Source of the DNA: Onchidella celtica | Taxonomy: Eukaryota > Mollusca > Gastropoda > Systellommatophora > Onchidiidae | Length of the DNA stretch: 64,000 nucleotides | Reading direction: 5' to 3' | Assembly (NCBI GenBank): GCA_963931925.1 | Contig: OZ007570.1 | Location: 68,043,714 to 68,107,713 of the forward strand | Made by a program: the position numbers and the translations under genes | Shown: positions 53,233 through 64,000 of the stretch, piece by piece | Layout: the number at the start of each line of letters is the position of its first letter | Position numbering within the stretch: position 1 is the first letter of the stretch | The notes under the pieces: model-generated | Database searches by the model: none | The model's input: only the letters and a program-made list of their open reading frames with translations | What the model was told of the DNA's origin: nothing

Positions 53233-53710
53233 GTGATCAGAGAAGTGATCAATGAACGTCCTGATCACAAACCTATATACAGACTACTCAAAGACTATGA
53301 GTTAGTGGGTGCTGCCTCAGTTTCTAACTTGGATGGCAAAAGCAAAAGCCTCAGCCTCAGCCCGGAAACCTTTGCTTTTACCACTAAAATTCATGTAGTC
53401 AATTTAGCCTTTAACAATGCATGTATATTATCCAAATCCAAGAACAGACACTTTCTTTGTCTTCTTGATTTATTAGCCTTCTTTCAGGCTTTGAAAAACC
53501 CAATATCAAAATCCATGAAATCAGTAAATTGTTGCATTGTATTTACACCCAACAAGGGATACGAAATTGTTTTTTGTTGGATTCCAGGCCATATTGGCAT
53601 CAAGGAAAATGAAACAGCAGATACCCTTACCTGAAAATCCCACACACTGACTTTTAAGTCTGCTGTAAATAACTTCATAAACTCGAGATAGCAAGAGATA
53701 TAGGCGCAAA
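53233..53710 (+). mobile_element. LINE RNase H domain remnant
   Basis: The frame shows LLDLLAFFQALKNP (compare SDSLSALQAL), VNCCIVFTPNKGYEIVFCWI and PGHIGIKENETADTL, the C-terminal half of the RNase H domain of I/jockey-type non-LTR elements. The position where FTAE is expected reads FTTK, so the catalytic Glu is lost. A stop follows ADTLT and the remnant continues (KSAVNNFINS) without a long frame. It is a dead fragment. Confidence 0.8.
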
Positions 53711-54867
53711 CAAACAGTGAAACTGCACTACATTTTTTTGGGTAGAATTTTAATTGATTAAAAATTGATTAAAATCAAGCTACACAAAGATACTAAAAAA
53801 CCTGTGAAAGGGGCAAAATGGCCGTTGACCTGCCGTCAAACTCAAACAGCATCATAGCTGTCATTACCAAAGGCCTTACATATGTTTTTTTTTTTTTCAC
53901 TGTTTATATTTGACAAAACCAACAAGCATTCTGCTTTTACATTCCATATTATATGTCTTTCCTTGTCAAGTTTACCGAGATCTGTACAATGAATGCATTG
54001 CACATTGGTGATTTCAACTACATCTGTGTTTATGTGTTTTTGTCTATTTTTTTCCCATCTGTTTTTTAAATTTTCTGATGATGAAGTTTACTCTAATAAA
54101 ATATACAAAGGAAATCACAAAAAGTTGATTTTTTACTTGACTTTCGTCTTAATTCGTTAATTGTGCAGTCCTCAACTTTACATTCATGTCTGAAAAAACT
54201 ATGGCCTCACAAACCTATATCTGGTGAAGTAAATGATGATCAAAACTAGCATGAAAGATATACATATGTGTAATGTGAAAATAAGAATGGTAGGCTTACA
54301 ATGCAGTCTGTCACAGTAGAGAATTATATCTTTGTGAAATATTTACTTGGTATACGGCACTGACAAAAGTCTCTTGTTCTGTAAGAAAATATTTCATGTC
54401 ATCCATGGGGTGAGAGTTGGCTGGGAAAATGTGGCACAGCTGGAATTATAACCAAAGATACTAGATACACTAAGATGAGAGAGCTAATGTGTTTAGTGTG
54501 CGCATATTTCGCACCACCATCTAGCAGGGAATGTGTGAAGTCAAAAACAGTGCCATATTTCATGAAGCCAATATGGAGAAAATATTTAATTTTGTTCGCT
54601 GTTCAGTTATCGTTGTAGGACATGACTGAAGTCACTTATTTTATAATTATAACTTCAGTTATAGGCAAATTGGCTTTTTTTTGTTGTCGTTAGACACAGT
54701 AGCACTGTAACAAATTTGCATCATTATTTTATCGTTATTTCAATCTTTCTTTTCATGCAATGTGCCATGGAGCCCCGCCATTGATCAGTATGCATATTGT
54801 GTGCATGATTTTTTAGAGGCACGAAGAAGGGAATGTCTCATGTTACTGTATCCAGGACCTTTGTTAA

Positions 54868-55020
54868 TACTGCAGTCCTCATGCCTCCGATTTGTTTCAA
54901 CCATTTTGAAAAAGAAGACTAGTTAGTACTTGTAAACATTCGGTGTAGTGTTTGCAGGATTTTTGTTTTTGTGGTCAGCTGCTTCCAGGATAAGTAATTT
55001 CATTTCACTTTCTCCCATGA
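54868..55020 (+). repeat. Diverged dispersed repeat (partner at 48535-48800)
   Basis: GCAGTCCTCATGCCTCCGAT, TTGTTTCA, CAGGATTTTTGTTTTTG and CAGCTGCTTCCAGGATAAG match the first segment in order. The part just upstream (54750-54867) matches 34838-35040 through GAAGAAGGGAATGTCT. Confidence 0.5.
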
Positions 55021-55325
55021 TGTTACATGCATCATTTGAAAATGTGCTCCCTGCAATATGTTTCGACCAATACATTATTTTTTTATGTCAGTCTATTTCT
55101 GTATTTGCAGTAGTTGTATCACACTCACCAGTACCAAAACATGAAAAAATCATACAAAGCCTTTGAAATTTGACAAAATTGGTTTAATAATGTATCATAT
55201 TCATGAGATTCAATGTTATTGCTCATTATTGACATAATTGGTATCATGCTGACTAAGACTTGTTCCAGCCCCACAATACACTTGTGTGATATCTATGACT
55301 ATCCAATGTAGAAAATCTTGTCTAA

Positions 55326-55542
55326 CCCTTTCGGTGTCACAGTCCTGGGACATAGCGGCAAATTATATTACCCAAAAATCACCCCGAAACTCATGGAAAA
55401 GCAATTATAACACTATTGTTCGTATTCACATAATACTTTATCATAGATCCAACCCACTCCCAATAGACCACTATAGCGGTCTCACCACACATATTTAGGA
55501 AAAATGCCGGGATGGCTATGGAGGTCAGTGACACTGAAAGGG
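55326..55542. mobile_element. TTAA-flanked MITE (piggyBac-like), 217 bp
   Basis: Ends CCCTTTCGGTGTCAC and, reverse-complemented, CCCTTTCAGTGTCAC match with one difference. The right flank is TTAA and the left is CTAA (one change). The CTATAGCGGTC block near the right end is shared with the element at 40469-41239. Confidence 0.75.
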
Positions 55543-57740
55543 TTAAGCATAAGCGTCTTATGCCGCAAATTGTATTAACACTTCAAACACTACACTGAAC
55601 TGACATCCATGCCTTCACAAGTGAAGACCAAAATTCTCTATCCATCAGTGCAAGAGCTAAGTCTTAACATTCCACTGAGCTTAGAGCAGCTTCCAGAGCT
55701 GAACAAGTGTTTCTAGCGGGGCTATCAAAAGACTACACAACCTGCATCTAACTGCATGACATAGCAAGTGATTTAAGTACAACAGCAGGATAAGTAACAT
55801 GACAATATTTTCTCTCAGACACAATTTGCTGACAGGGGCCAATTATAAAGTACACATGTACATAAAATGCTCTGAATAAGGGGAGGGAAGTTTGCCCCCA
55901 GCATATGAAATGTATGAGGCGGAGGGGGGAAGCATACCTCCGCTTCCCAACAGCTTTCAATTTCCATAATGAGTTGAAAAATTTAGGTTTATTTACGATT
56001 TTTCCAACCAAGTAAATTGTGATTATATAATATATAAAAAATGACATTTCTAACGAAACGGTCAAATAGTCCATAAAAAAGTGCCACTTTGAACACCCAA
56101 AGAGAACACTTGAAGCACCAAGAGAACAATGTATAGCAGGGCCTTTTTATGGACACTGATCTTTCTGATGTCTTTCCACTTGTAGGAGGCGGAGGGGGGA
56201 AAGTCCAACATCAAGTGTACATACTTCACGGATGGCCCCTTCCCTTCTGCCACTCACTGAAATCATCATACCACAGAAAAGTAATACACAATGGACGATG
56301 ACTGTTACCTTCAATCAGTCATGAGAAACCAACAAGCCTTGGCAAAACGGTATGCATGACAGAACACCGACATTGCTTTATTTCAAACATACAAATTCAT
56401 AGTCTGTTTTGAGATTGAAAGTTCAGTTAAATGGGCACAATTTCAAATAATGTCAATTGTAAACCGACAAACAGCCCAGAAACTCACTTCTAAAATTTTA
56501 CGTGTGCATGTAGATGACATACATGAGGTACAAGTAGTATGAAAGCTAATCATATCTGATTCCATTTCAAACACTGGCCTATCGATGATTCTGAGTCACA
56601 CTGAGATCTATATTCTTGCAAGGCGACATGTAAGTACATGTAGCTCTAATAGTTTTCAAATTATATAAGGAGAAAAATATTTTTGTCGCATTTTTTCTTG
56701 CCTGTACATAAAGAAATCTCTATCTCACCAAAACTTGAAGCACTTCCTGTAAATTGGGAACATTTTTTGATATGCCAATATGTGCGATGGTTGACGATAT
56801 TGTAAAAGACCTACTCTTAGATCACTGTGGCTTTTATCTCAGACAGTGGCATGTTTTGCAGGTTTGTTTGCATTAGATACTTATCTTGAGACCGTTCTGT
56901 GCAATAAATCATTGCTGTTAGCTAAGTGGTGGATGGGAGTGGGAGCAGCTCTGGCAATCACACTGTATGACTGGATACATAATAAAACTGCTGTGTGGAC
57001 ACTGGGCACTTCCACATAGAATTCGGAGTCCATGTAAATTTCTTATAATTATGTCCCCATATGAACAGCATCTTTTTCATATTAGTTTCAACCAGTTTTG
57101 AAGGCGAAATGAACAAAATGTATGTTAATTCAAATCTGATGTTTGGCCCTATGATGAGACTTTAAAAATAAAACTGTCATTTCAGCCCTTTTGTTCTCAT
57201 CTCCCTGATGACAAGTTAATCTTTACATACCATGCTATGCTGAAGCAGTCCGTACCCTGTATTTTGTGGGACAGGAGGCTGCTGCATTCCCTGCATGGAT
57301 GCAACATCGGGATATTTTTTTAAATATCATATCTTTTGATAGACTGAAGCGACTTTAACATAATCTGTATCAATAAAAAGAGTTAACTATTATGCTAACA
57401 AGAACTGGCAGGGAATAAACTTTCAGTTATAGCATTTGTTCCTACAAGGATAATAGGGGTTGCCTATTGCGTAGCCAAGGGTGAAGCCAAGTGCAGGCAG
57501 TATGTGGGCAGTGTGTAGCAGAAAGGTTAACTTTTGATGTTTGACTATTTAATGTTTGTCTGGGAGCAACAGAAAAGAAATCTGAGAACTGGACATGTCA
57601 AATTGTCTTGTTTTCAGTTAATCTATGTTTGCCTCAAGCATGTTGGACTTTAATTGAGCCTTCACTTGAAGTACAATCATACTGCAGCACCAATCATTAT
57701 ATCATACAAAAAGAGTCAGAAAAAAATGACATTATGTTAA

Positions 57741-58586
57741 CAAAGTGCTTATTCACTGACGTCTGCGAATAGGATCCTGATCTTATAGGCAGATAGGAGT
57801 GTCTTGGTTTCGTGATGTCTACTATGGAAAAGTTCCTCCACCCTACTGTGGTCTGCGGTGGCGCATTAAAGTGACTAGCATCTGTGGTTGTCAGTCGGAG
57901 ACTATGGGTTCAATCTTCTTCGGTTCAATCCCACGCCGGAGTTTTTTTTCTAAACCTAGTACTGCTCATTATTAGGAATCATTTTTTTCCCTAAGGATTT
58001 TGCAAAATTGATGTCGTGGGGAAACTGATCATTACTAGCGTGCTCCAGCTACTTCTTTCATTTATTCCTGTTCATTTTATGTATTCCCATTCATTGGAAT
58101 AAAGATGTAAAATCAAATTGTAAACTTGTAAATGATTTCTTTTCGTCAGTGTGACCTGAAAATTTCGTCTCTCCCTGTCGTGGCTTAGATCTCTCCTGTA
58201 TTTACTGAATATACATTTTGGGGGTCTTCTGCTTCAGCTATTTGTCATGTTTTGTTTTGTTACTTTTTTTGTTTGCATGGAAGTTAAGCTTATTTTTATC
58301 TGCTCTGTCTGATTTTCTCTGTGATTTCACACCCGACAAAATTGGCTAATGAAAGCATTACTAAGCAGGCTCTCTCTAATGCTACCAAGGACACGATAAC
58401 AGATAAGTATCGCTTAAAAAAAAAAAAGACAACCTGGTGCAAACACCATGCGTTACTCCGAATCCAACCATCTTGTTGAGTAAAGAGCCTAATTATTTCA
58501 CAAAACAAGCCAGAATTATGATCTAAAAGAGCTCTTCCTAAATAAAAGTCATAAAACCAAAAATCCATCTGCGAATAAGTGTGGCC
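57741..58586 (+). mobile_element. DNA-transposon-like element with palindromic ends, copy 2, 846 bp
   Basis: The flanks TTATGTTAA (57732-57740) and TTATATTAA (58587-58595) match at 8 of 9 positions. The left end begins CAAAGTGCTTATTC like the copy at 29871 and keeps a degenerate palindrome and third half-site. The right end keeps only one half-site before GTGTGGCC. The tRNA-like stretch has box B GGTTCAATCCC at 57922-57932. It lacks about 450 bp of the interior of copy 1. Confidence 0.75.
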
Positions 58587-59382
58587 TTATATTAATATTA
58601 AAAAATAATGTAGAGTACATTACTATACCACCACATTTATTATGATGCATTTTGTACAAAGTGGACTGATTTACAACATTCACATTTACTGCATTATGGT
58701 ACCAAAATAGCAAAAATTCAATAATACATGGAGTTCTTCAAAAAAGTCATGAAAAATTGAGATTCAGAAAAGAATACAGAAGCCATACATTTTACCAAGG
58801 AAGTTGGTTACCATGATTATTATTGTTTGATCCCATTTCAGACACAAAGTACAAAAGGAAACAGCCAAAGTACTGACAACTAACTGTCAAACATTCAAGC
58901 TTTGAAATGCCACTTTTTTCACAATGACAAATGACAACTATGAAAATTAAAAACTGCAATGGTCACAATATTTCCAATATTTCAAGACAAGGAAGAGGGG
59001 TGTGTGGGATGGTATTGATATCCACCACAGTTGTGGATGTCACAAGATTTTGCTCATCTTGAATAGTTCAAAATCTGTAGAACAGGATGAAAATTTACAT
59101 TCACAAAACAATGTATGTGTATATACATACAGTGCTGATCAAGATCCAGTTAAGCCATTCTGAAGGCACATTTGTAACAAACACTGAAAATCTCTTTTTA
59201 TTTGTTGAACAAACTTCTGATCCATGTGCTTTCTGCTGTGTCATCTGTTAGATCAGTGTGACTTAAAGAAAATGCTTCATTATGAACGTTTGTCATTATT
59301 TATATCTAATGATGTTTGGTTGATTTGAAATATGAAAGAGTAGTTTTCTTGCTACTGGAAGGCAACAAAAGGTAACCCTTAA

Positions 59383-59679
59383 CCCAATACCACTCATAAC
59401 AGCCGAAATACGCTGATAATTTACACCAGTACGTTTGCTCACAGCAGCCGAATTACACCAATTTTCAGCTGCTTGTGGTGGCGTTGGTAGCAACCCAATA
59501 GAGCCGTAAATAACGTGCCTAGCAAGATTTAGGTGAGGTCATGTGATAGAGCAGACAAAATGGCGGCGCCTTGTGCAAATTGCATGCAGAAATGTTCACT
59601 GGTTATTTCGAAAGAGTTATCTCCCATCTCGTGAGTACATGAATCAGGCAAGGTGAATTTTAAACTGAGTGGTAATGGG
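59383..59679. mobile_element. TTAA-flanked MITE (piggyBac-like), 297 bp
   Basis: TTAA at 59379-59382 and 59680-59683 bracket ends CCCAATACCACTC and, reverse-complemented, CCCATTACCACTC. No coding capacity. It lies in what may be the 3' UTR of the DCAF6-like gene. Confidence 0.75.
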
Positions 59680-62195
59680 TTAATATATTTACCATCCATG
59701 TCAAAGTGCACAAAATTTATTTTTTTTAATTAAAAAAAACAAACTTAGTGGCAAAAGGGACTTCCATAGTTTCTCCCTACAAATTTAAAGCATAACAACT
59801 GGGTGTCCCTCCTAAAGTTTAATAACCAACAAAATTAAGGAGGATAAAAGATCAGTGGATGGTGCACTTTAACTGCATTTATTGACGGATGCAACTTAAT
59901 GTTGTAGTGTGTATTAAGAACAAGCCAAGAGGGCTCAGCCAGTTGATATATTACTGATTTAGGTGGAAGTATATTATGGCAGGCTGGACATATGCAATAA
60001 CAAAAAGGTGGGATTCACATCACATGGACATAATATGTAAAACTACCAGCCAGAAAAAAAAATGGAAACAAAGTACATGTAATTGATTAAAAATTGTCTT
60101 TTTAAGTCTGCTCTTTCTGTATTGAACCAGTTTTTTCTTCTTCCTGTAAAATTGAATTGAACATTCTAGACTCAAAGTGTTCCGTGTCCCACACTAATGA
60201 TTTGTATTTGGGAGAGTGTAAAATTACTGTTCACAATTTAATTTTTTCGCCGGTCTATCAGTACTGCGAGACCTCATTCTGACTACTGAAATAAATGAAA
60301 GTCATGGATTTAACAAGTCAGCACAAACTGGTACAAATGCCAGGAAACTGTTACACATGAGATAACGAAGAGTTCATTAAGGCACAGTCTCCACTGTCTT
60401 TCTCCTTCAGGTATCATCTGTCTTACTAAAAAAACTACAGCAAAATAATTCTTGACAAAGCTCTTCATTATTATTTTATTTAGTTATGTTTATTATATAA
60501 TATATACATATGCAGGCAAAAAGCATGTAAGAATCTTTGGCTCGGGCAAATTAATGCACTTTGCTACAATCATGAATGACTGAATAAATAAGCAAGTATC
60601 ACTTTCAAGGTTGCATTATCACATCTATGACAATATAACATATATCTATATATATATAAATGTATATCACATGTACATCACATGGCCATACAACTGATGA
60701 ATCATTCCATACATGACTAGAAGTGGGTGTGACCACCAATGGCGCAAATTCAAATGTTGAAAAGTCAATATAAAATGTTTTGAAAAAAAAGTGCAAAACA
60801 GAAGAAACAAAAAAAAAAAATTGTTCTGGTGAGACAAGAAAACTTTGAGCTCCCCAGTAGATTTGCTATTGTTAAAACTGAGCTTGTAAGGGTTACTATG
60901 CACATTTTCTGGATGTATCTGAATTGAGTGCTATCCCAAATCTGTTACATAAAAGTACAATAAAACTCCTTTATTACCAAATAAGCTTAAAAACTACTGC
61001 ATGCATCCTTCTGGAATTTGGCATGAAGAAGTGAAAAATGATTGTCGCATACCAAATAGGCTATATAAGAGCTTACTGTTATTTGCAACCAAGAATAATC
61101 CATAAAATTAAAAAATAATTGACTTCCAGGCTCATGAGAAGGTTTGGGCGACGAGTTACAAATAGCACATGTTCTCTGAACAAGATTCTCTGTGCACACT
61201 GAATCTTGTCATGTTGCTCACGTTGGTATATTGCCTCTGTAACCTGCGCTGTTTTGTAAACTCCATTTTCACACTAATAAACCATTTAACACACAGTCCA
61301 TATGAATGGGTTCTGTAGTAGTATGTTCATCAATGTACAAGTCCCAAGCTGAAAATTTCAAACAGTTATGAAAAACTGCAATAACTGTGCAGATAGGCTG
61401 ACTCTACCGAACATTCTTAAGTTCACTAAAAGACCAGAAATGTCAAGTTTCAAATGCAGAACTGAAACTACTTCACTCAATGCCAACAATACCCACAGCA
61501 GTGCAGTCTTCTTAATTCAACAGCAAACTGCAAAGATCTCATTTCCCATACCTTCACTGCTCAACAATATCGGCAGAAGTCATTTTTGACACTTTGGAGA
61601 TATCAAGAAAAAACTGTTTCTTTTCCTGTGATTTATGCCATTATGATTCTGTTGGATTATTATATTTTCCTATTGACGCATTTCTTTTCCTACAATATTA
61701 CCTGATAGCCCCTATGATCAGGAATGCAATGAAGTGTCAGTTGCCTTTTGGCATGAGTCTGACTTACGCTATTATCATAGAGCACTGATGATACATTTGC
61801 TTAACTACTGTCAGAAAATAATGACTGTAAAAGGCGATCAATTAGTACAATGGATTTCTTGACATGTCATAACTTTCTGCTGTCAATACCACAAATCAAC
61901 TAAGTTAAAGGGATAAGATCTTTGAACTGTATACAGCACTACGTTCAGTTGACAATTTAGTGATAAGACCAGTAGTTTGCAACAAAAAAGATTAAAAAAT
62001 GTCATTAGCACACAGACTCTTAAGAATGAAGATGCTTTTTATCATGTCACGTGTATCATTAGTATTGGGCACAATCCACTCTAGTTGGGTCAACATTCTT
62101 TGTTTCTCTGTGTCACTGGTGCAAACATAACCATAATTTGAATGATCACCACCAATCATATCTTCATCTCCCATCAGTTTGAACTGTCTCAGTCT

Positions 62196-62242
62196 CTATT
62201 CTTGTGACTCATTGCCTGCCTGTCCTCGTCCTGCGTTTCGAC
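62196..62242 (-). CDS. DCAF6: DCAF6-like last coding exon
   Basis: The exon follows the acceptor AATCATCAG and encodes [14 protein letters not shown], then TAG. It is short, polar and low in complexity, like the acidic/polar tail of DCAF6. It is chosen because acceptor, phase and stop all fit. Confidence 0.72.
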
Positions 62243-63949
62243 CTGATGATTAAATTAAAAAAAAAATAATAGCGTGGCTGAGAAAACAAAAAAGACGGAC
62301 CCAACTTTTGTAGCTGGTGCTTGTCCAGGTTTCTCTCTCTTCTCGGTTCTTTTCTGTTTAATATGAATTTTACGGGACGTTTTTTTTTTTTTTAACTTGG
62401 GTAGTACTGCCATCATGACAGTTGTAACCAGAAGGTGGACCTGTGTCACTCTCAGTCTGTTTCATCTATGTCAAACAAATTATCCATTGCTGCTTATCCC
62501 AGAATACAACTTGCATCTATGTGATTTGTTTGGTGACTGAGAATGACGTGCTGTTATTCAGTTTTTACTGGAGCAATTCCCTCTCGCTTCTCTCACAGTG
62601 GGTTTTAATGTGGGTCTACAAATGGTTATCCAAGATCTTAGTTGGTCTGCCATGGCCTGAGACTGGCCTTGTGTGTTACTGACCTGTACGGATCTGAGAC
62701 AGAGAAGCCAGGATCCTTAACATGAAGGCAGCTGGAACTGTCACTGTGTCCCTGGTCTCTTCCAGCATCAGCTCGTTACGCCGTATGATCTGATCAGGGT
62801 AACAGAATGTAGCCAGTTACAAACACATAACTTAACTTAGACTGTGTATCTGATGCCGTGTGGAAAACTCTACACACCAATGTGTGATGAGTACTTCATG
62901 TAGCCGTGGGACAAAATTTTTCGGCCCTAAACTGATCCCTTTCCCCCCAAAAAAACAAAAAGAAACCAACCTGAAATAGGAGCAAAATAACAGTTCTGTT
63001 GAACACTTGTTAATAACATGGAAGAGTCTGACGATGACTTAGCTCCATCTAATGAAGCAGCTGGTCATCAACTTTTGTTACTCTTGTCACTTGAATATTT
63101 GTAAGTAAAGTATTACTTTTGTATTTACAATCTGGACTGCATCTCAGAATATCTGTAGCTAAAGTGGGGATGTAATTTTTTGCCTCACCATTTCTGCCTT
63201 GTCCTCATCAAACTGGGGCTCTTCCTCTAGGGGACCCCAGATTTTGATGTCATAATCAATTCCACTGGAGGCCAATACTGGGGATAGAAAACATGTACAT
63301 ACACAGGTCAGAGGTCATCTAATATCAATCAAGGTGTCATCTACCATTACAACATATGGAACTCTGTAAGTGGAAAAAACACACAAACAAATTTTTTTTT
63401 AAATACTGACAAATAAATTAAAATTTCTTTTCTTTTTTTTAACATACACTGTGTTTATCTATATCCACCCACTGTTGTTCAAGGCAATACTGTGACCTAA
63501 CATTTCTTTTCATCCATATTTTGAACTAAAGAAAAAAAACACAATAAACATTAAATACACATCAAAACTTCCTTAATCACATGAAAAACAAAGTTATGAT
63601 AATTTGTGAATGCCACTTCTGAAGTCCAAATTTGTTCTTCACTTGCATATGAGAAAATACTTCTCTTATCAGGGACACAAGTTGTGGATAAGACAAACTG
63701 TCACAATTTTTGCTGGAATCTGTCAAAATGTTTCTGAAACAGACTAGTTTGGTGGTGTGTTGTTTGTCACTTGAAATGTACAGAAATGTTACCTGGTACA
63801 TATAAGTTTGGCTGTACACAGTTGACCACATGTCTGTCTGCGTCCATGTACATCACCATACGTCCAGTCTCTCTCTCCCAGGCCAAGATACGTCCGCAGT
63901 CAGAACCCGACACCACATAATGATCACCATAAAAATTTGCTTCTTTGAT
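62196..63949 (-). CDS. DCAF6: DCAF6-like WD40 protein, C-terminal exons
   Basis: Four coding exons on the minus strand (63949-63793, 63277-63189, 62789-62684, 62242-62196) join in frame and end at TAG 62198-62196. They encode about 133 residues: [28 protein letters not shown], the WD-repeat ending [17 protein letters not shown], then [20 protein letters not shown] and [12 protein letters not shown], and a Gly/Arg-rich tail. Known DCAF6 (NRIP) has the same order: [49 protein letters not shown]6 is a WD40 substrate receptor of CUL4-DDB1 ubiquitin ligases and a nuclear-receptor cofactor. The N-terminal WD repeats lie beyond the right edge. DCAF8 is a less good match because it lacks the RNELMLEET block. 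Confidence 0.87.
62684..62789 (-). CDS. DCAF6: DCAF6-like coding exon (RNELMLEET block)
   Basis: Encodes [20 protein letters not shown] and [15 protein letters not shown]. The acceptor is CCTGATCAG and the donor GTCAGTAAC. Confidence 0.9.
63189..63277 (-). CDS. DCAF6: DCAF6-like coding exon (last WD repeat)
   Basis: Encodes [20 protein letters not shown] and QFDEDKAEM, phase 1 in and phase 0 out. The acceptor is TATCCCCAG and the donor GTGAGGC. Confidence 0.9.
63793..63949 (-). CDS. DCAF6: DCAF6-like coding exon (WD repeat)
   Basis: Encodes [40 protein letters not shown] and [12 protein letters not shown]. The acceptor is GCAATTGCAG and the donor GTAACATT. It reads straight into LASSGIDYD across the junction. 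Confidence 0.9.
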
Positions 63950-64000
63950 CTGCAATTGCAAACGGCACTGTCTTGACAAATTTTGACTAGTACAACGAAC

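Larger units (their letters stand above)
45090..62195. other. 3' UTRs and intergenic region
   Basis: No protein exon is recognised. The left part should hold the glycosyltransferase 3' UTR and the right part (perhaps down to about 58.6 kb) the 3' UTR of the DCAF6-like gene. Between them are LINE remnants (46556-47050, 53233-53710), G runs near 48250, 50774 and 52027, a minisatellite (49995-50620), a truncated SINE (52740-53027), diverged duplicated segments, two TTAA MITEs and the second palindromic-end element. Confidence 0.55.

Noticed and set aside
56062-56253. A 63-codon minus-strand frame with PPSASYKWKD
   Set aside because: The DNA overlaps a repeated GGCGGAGGGGGGAA block and has no neighbouring exons; it is probably part of an interspersed repeat.

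Overview
This is eukaryotic nuclear DNA from an invertebrate animal. The genes have many short coding exons separated by long introns with GT/AG borders. The DNA between exons is AT-rich and full of tRNA-derived SINEs, LINE fragments, small DNA transposons, (CT)n microsatellites and runs of 10-20 G or C. The gene content and SINE type suggest a mollusc, probably a gastropod. That placement is an inference; no species is identified.

Four protein genes can be modelled exon by exon. (1) The 3' part of mitochondrial ribosomal protein MRPL23 is on + (exons at 6277, 22650 and 24672); its first exon(s) were not found and probably lie upstream. (2) A complete seven-exon gene on - (15053 down to 7237) lies inside the 16.3-kb MRPL23 intron. 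It encodes a 732-residue type I membrane protein with two LolA-like regions. (3) A complete seven-exon beta-1,4-galactosyltransferase-family gene is on + (33837-45089, 353 residues). (4) The last four coding exons of a DCAF6-like WD40 gene are on - (63949 down to 62196); the rest lies beyond the right edge. Reading frame is kept across every junction described.

Layout: 1-6276, no exon found, simple repeats, short duplications and one SINE. 6277-24830, MRPL23 with the nested gene; its introns hold two further SINEs, a mariner-derived MITE, a TTAA-flanked MITE and a TA-flanked MITE. 24831-33794, intergenic, with a complex of nested repeats at 29.3-33.1 kb. 33795-45089, the glycosyltransferase gene, whose introns hold a truncated LINE and two TTAA-flanked elements. 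45090-62195, no protein gene seen: LINE fragments, a 39-40 bp minisatellite, more TTAA MITEs and probable UTR. 62196-64000, the DCAF6-like gene.

The four genes do not form a pathway; their closeness is positional. The most unusual items are a DNA-transposon-like family with palindromic three-site ends, 9-bp target duplications and an internal tRNA-like box B (29871-31166, 57741-58586, fragment near 32940-33130); five TTAA-flanked MITEs; and several places where repeats touch splice sites: a (GTGA)n array that is the splice donor, a SINE about five bases from a donor, and two duplicated splice acceptors. I found no CRISPR, rRNA or true tRNA gene, and no clear evidence of a wholly new molecular system.
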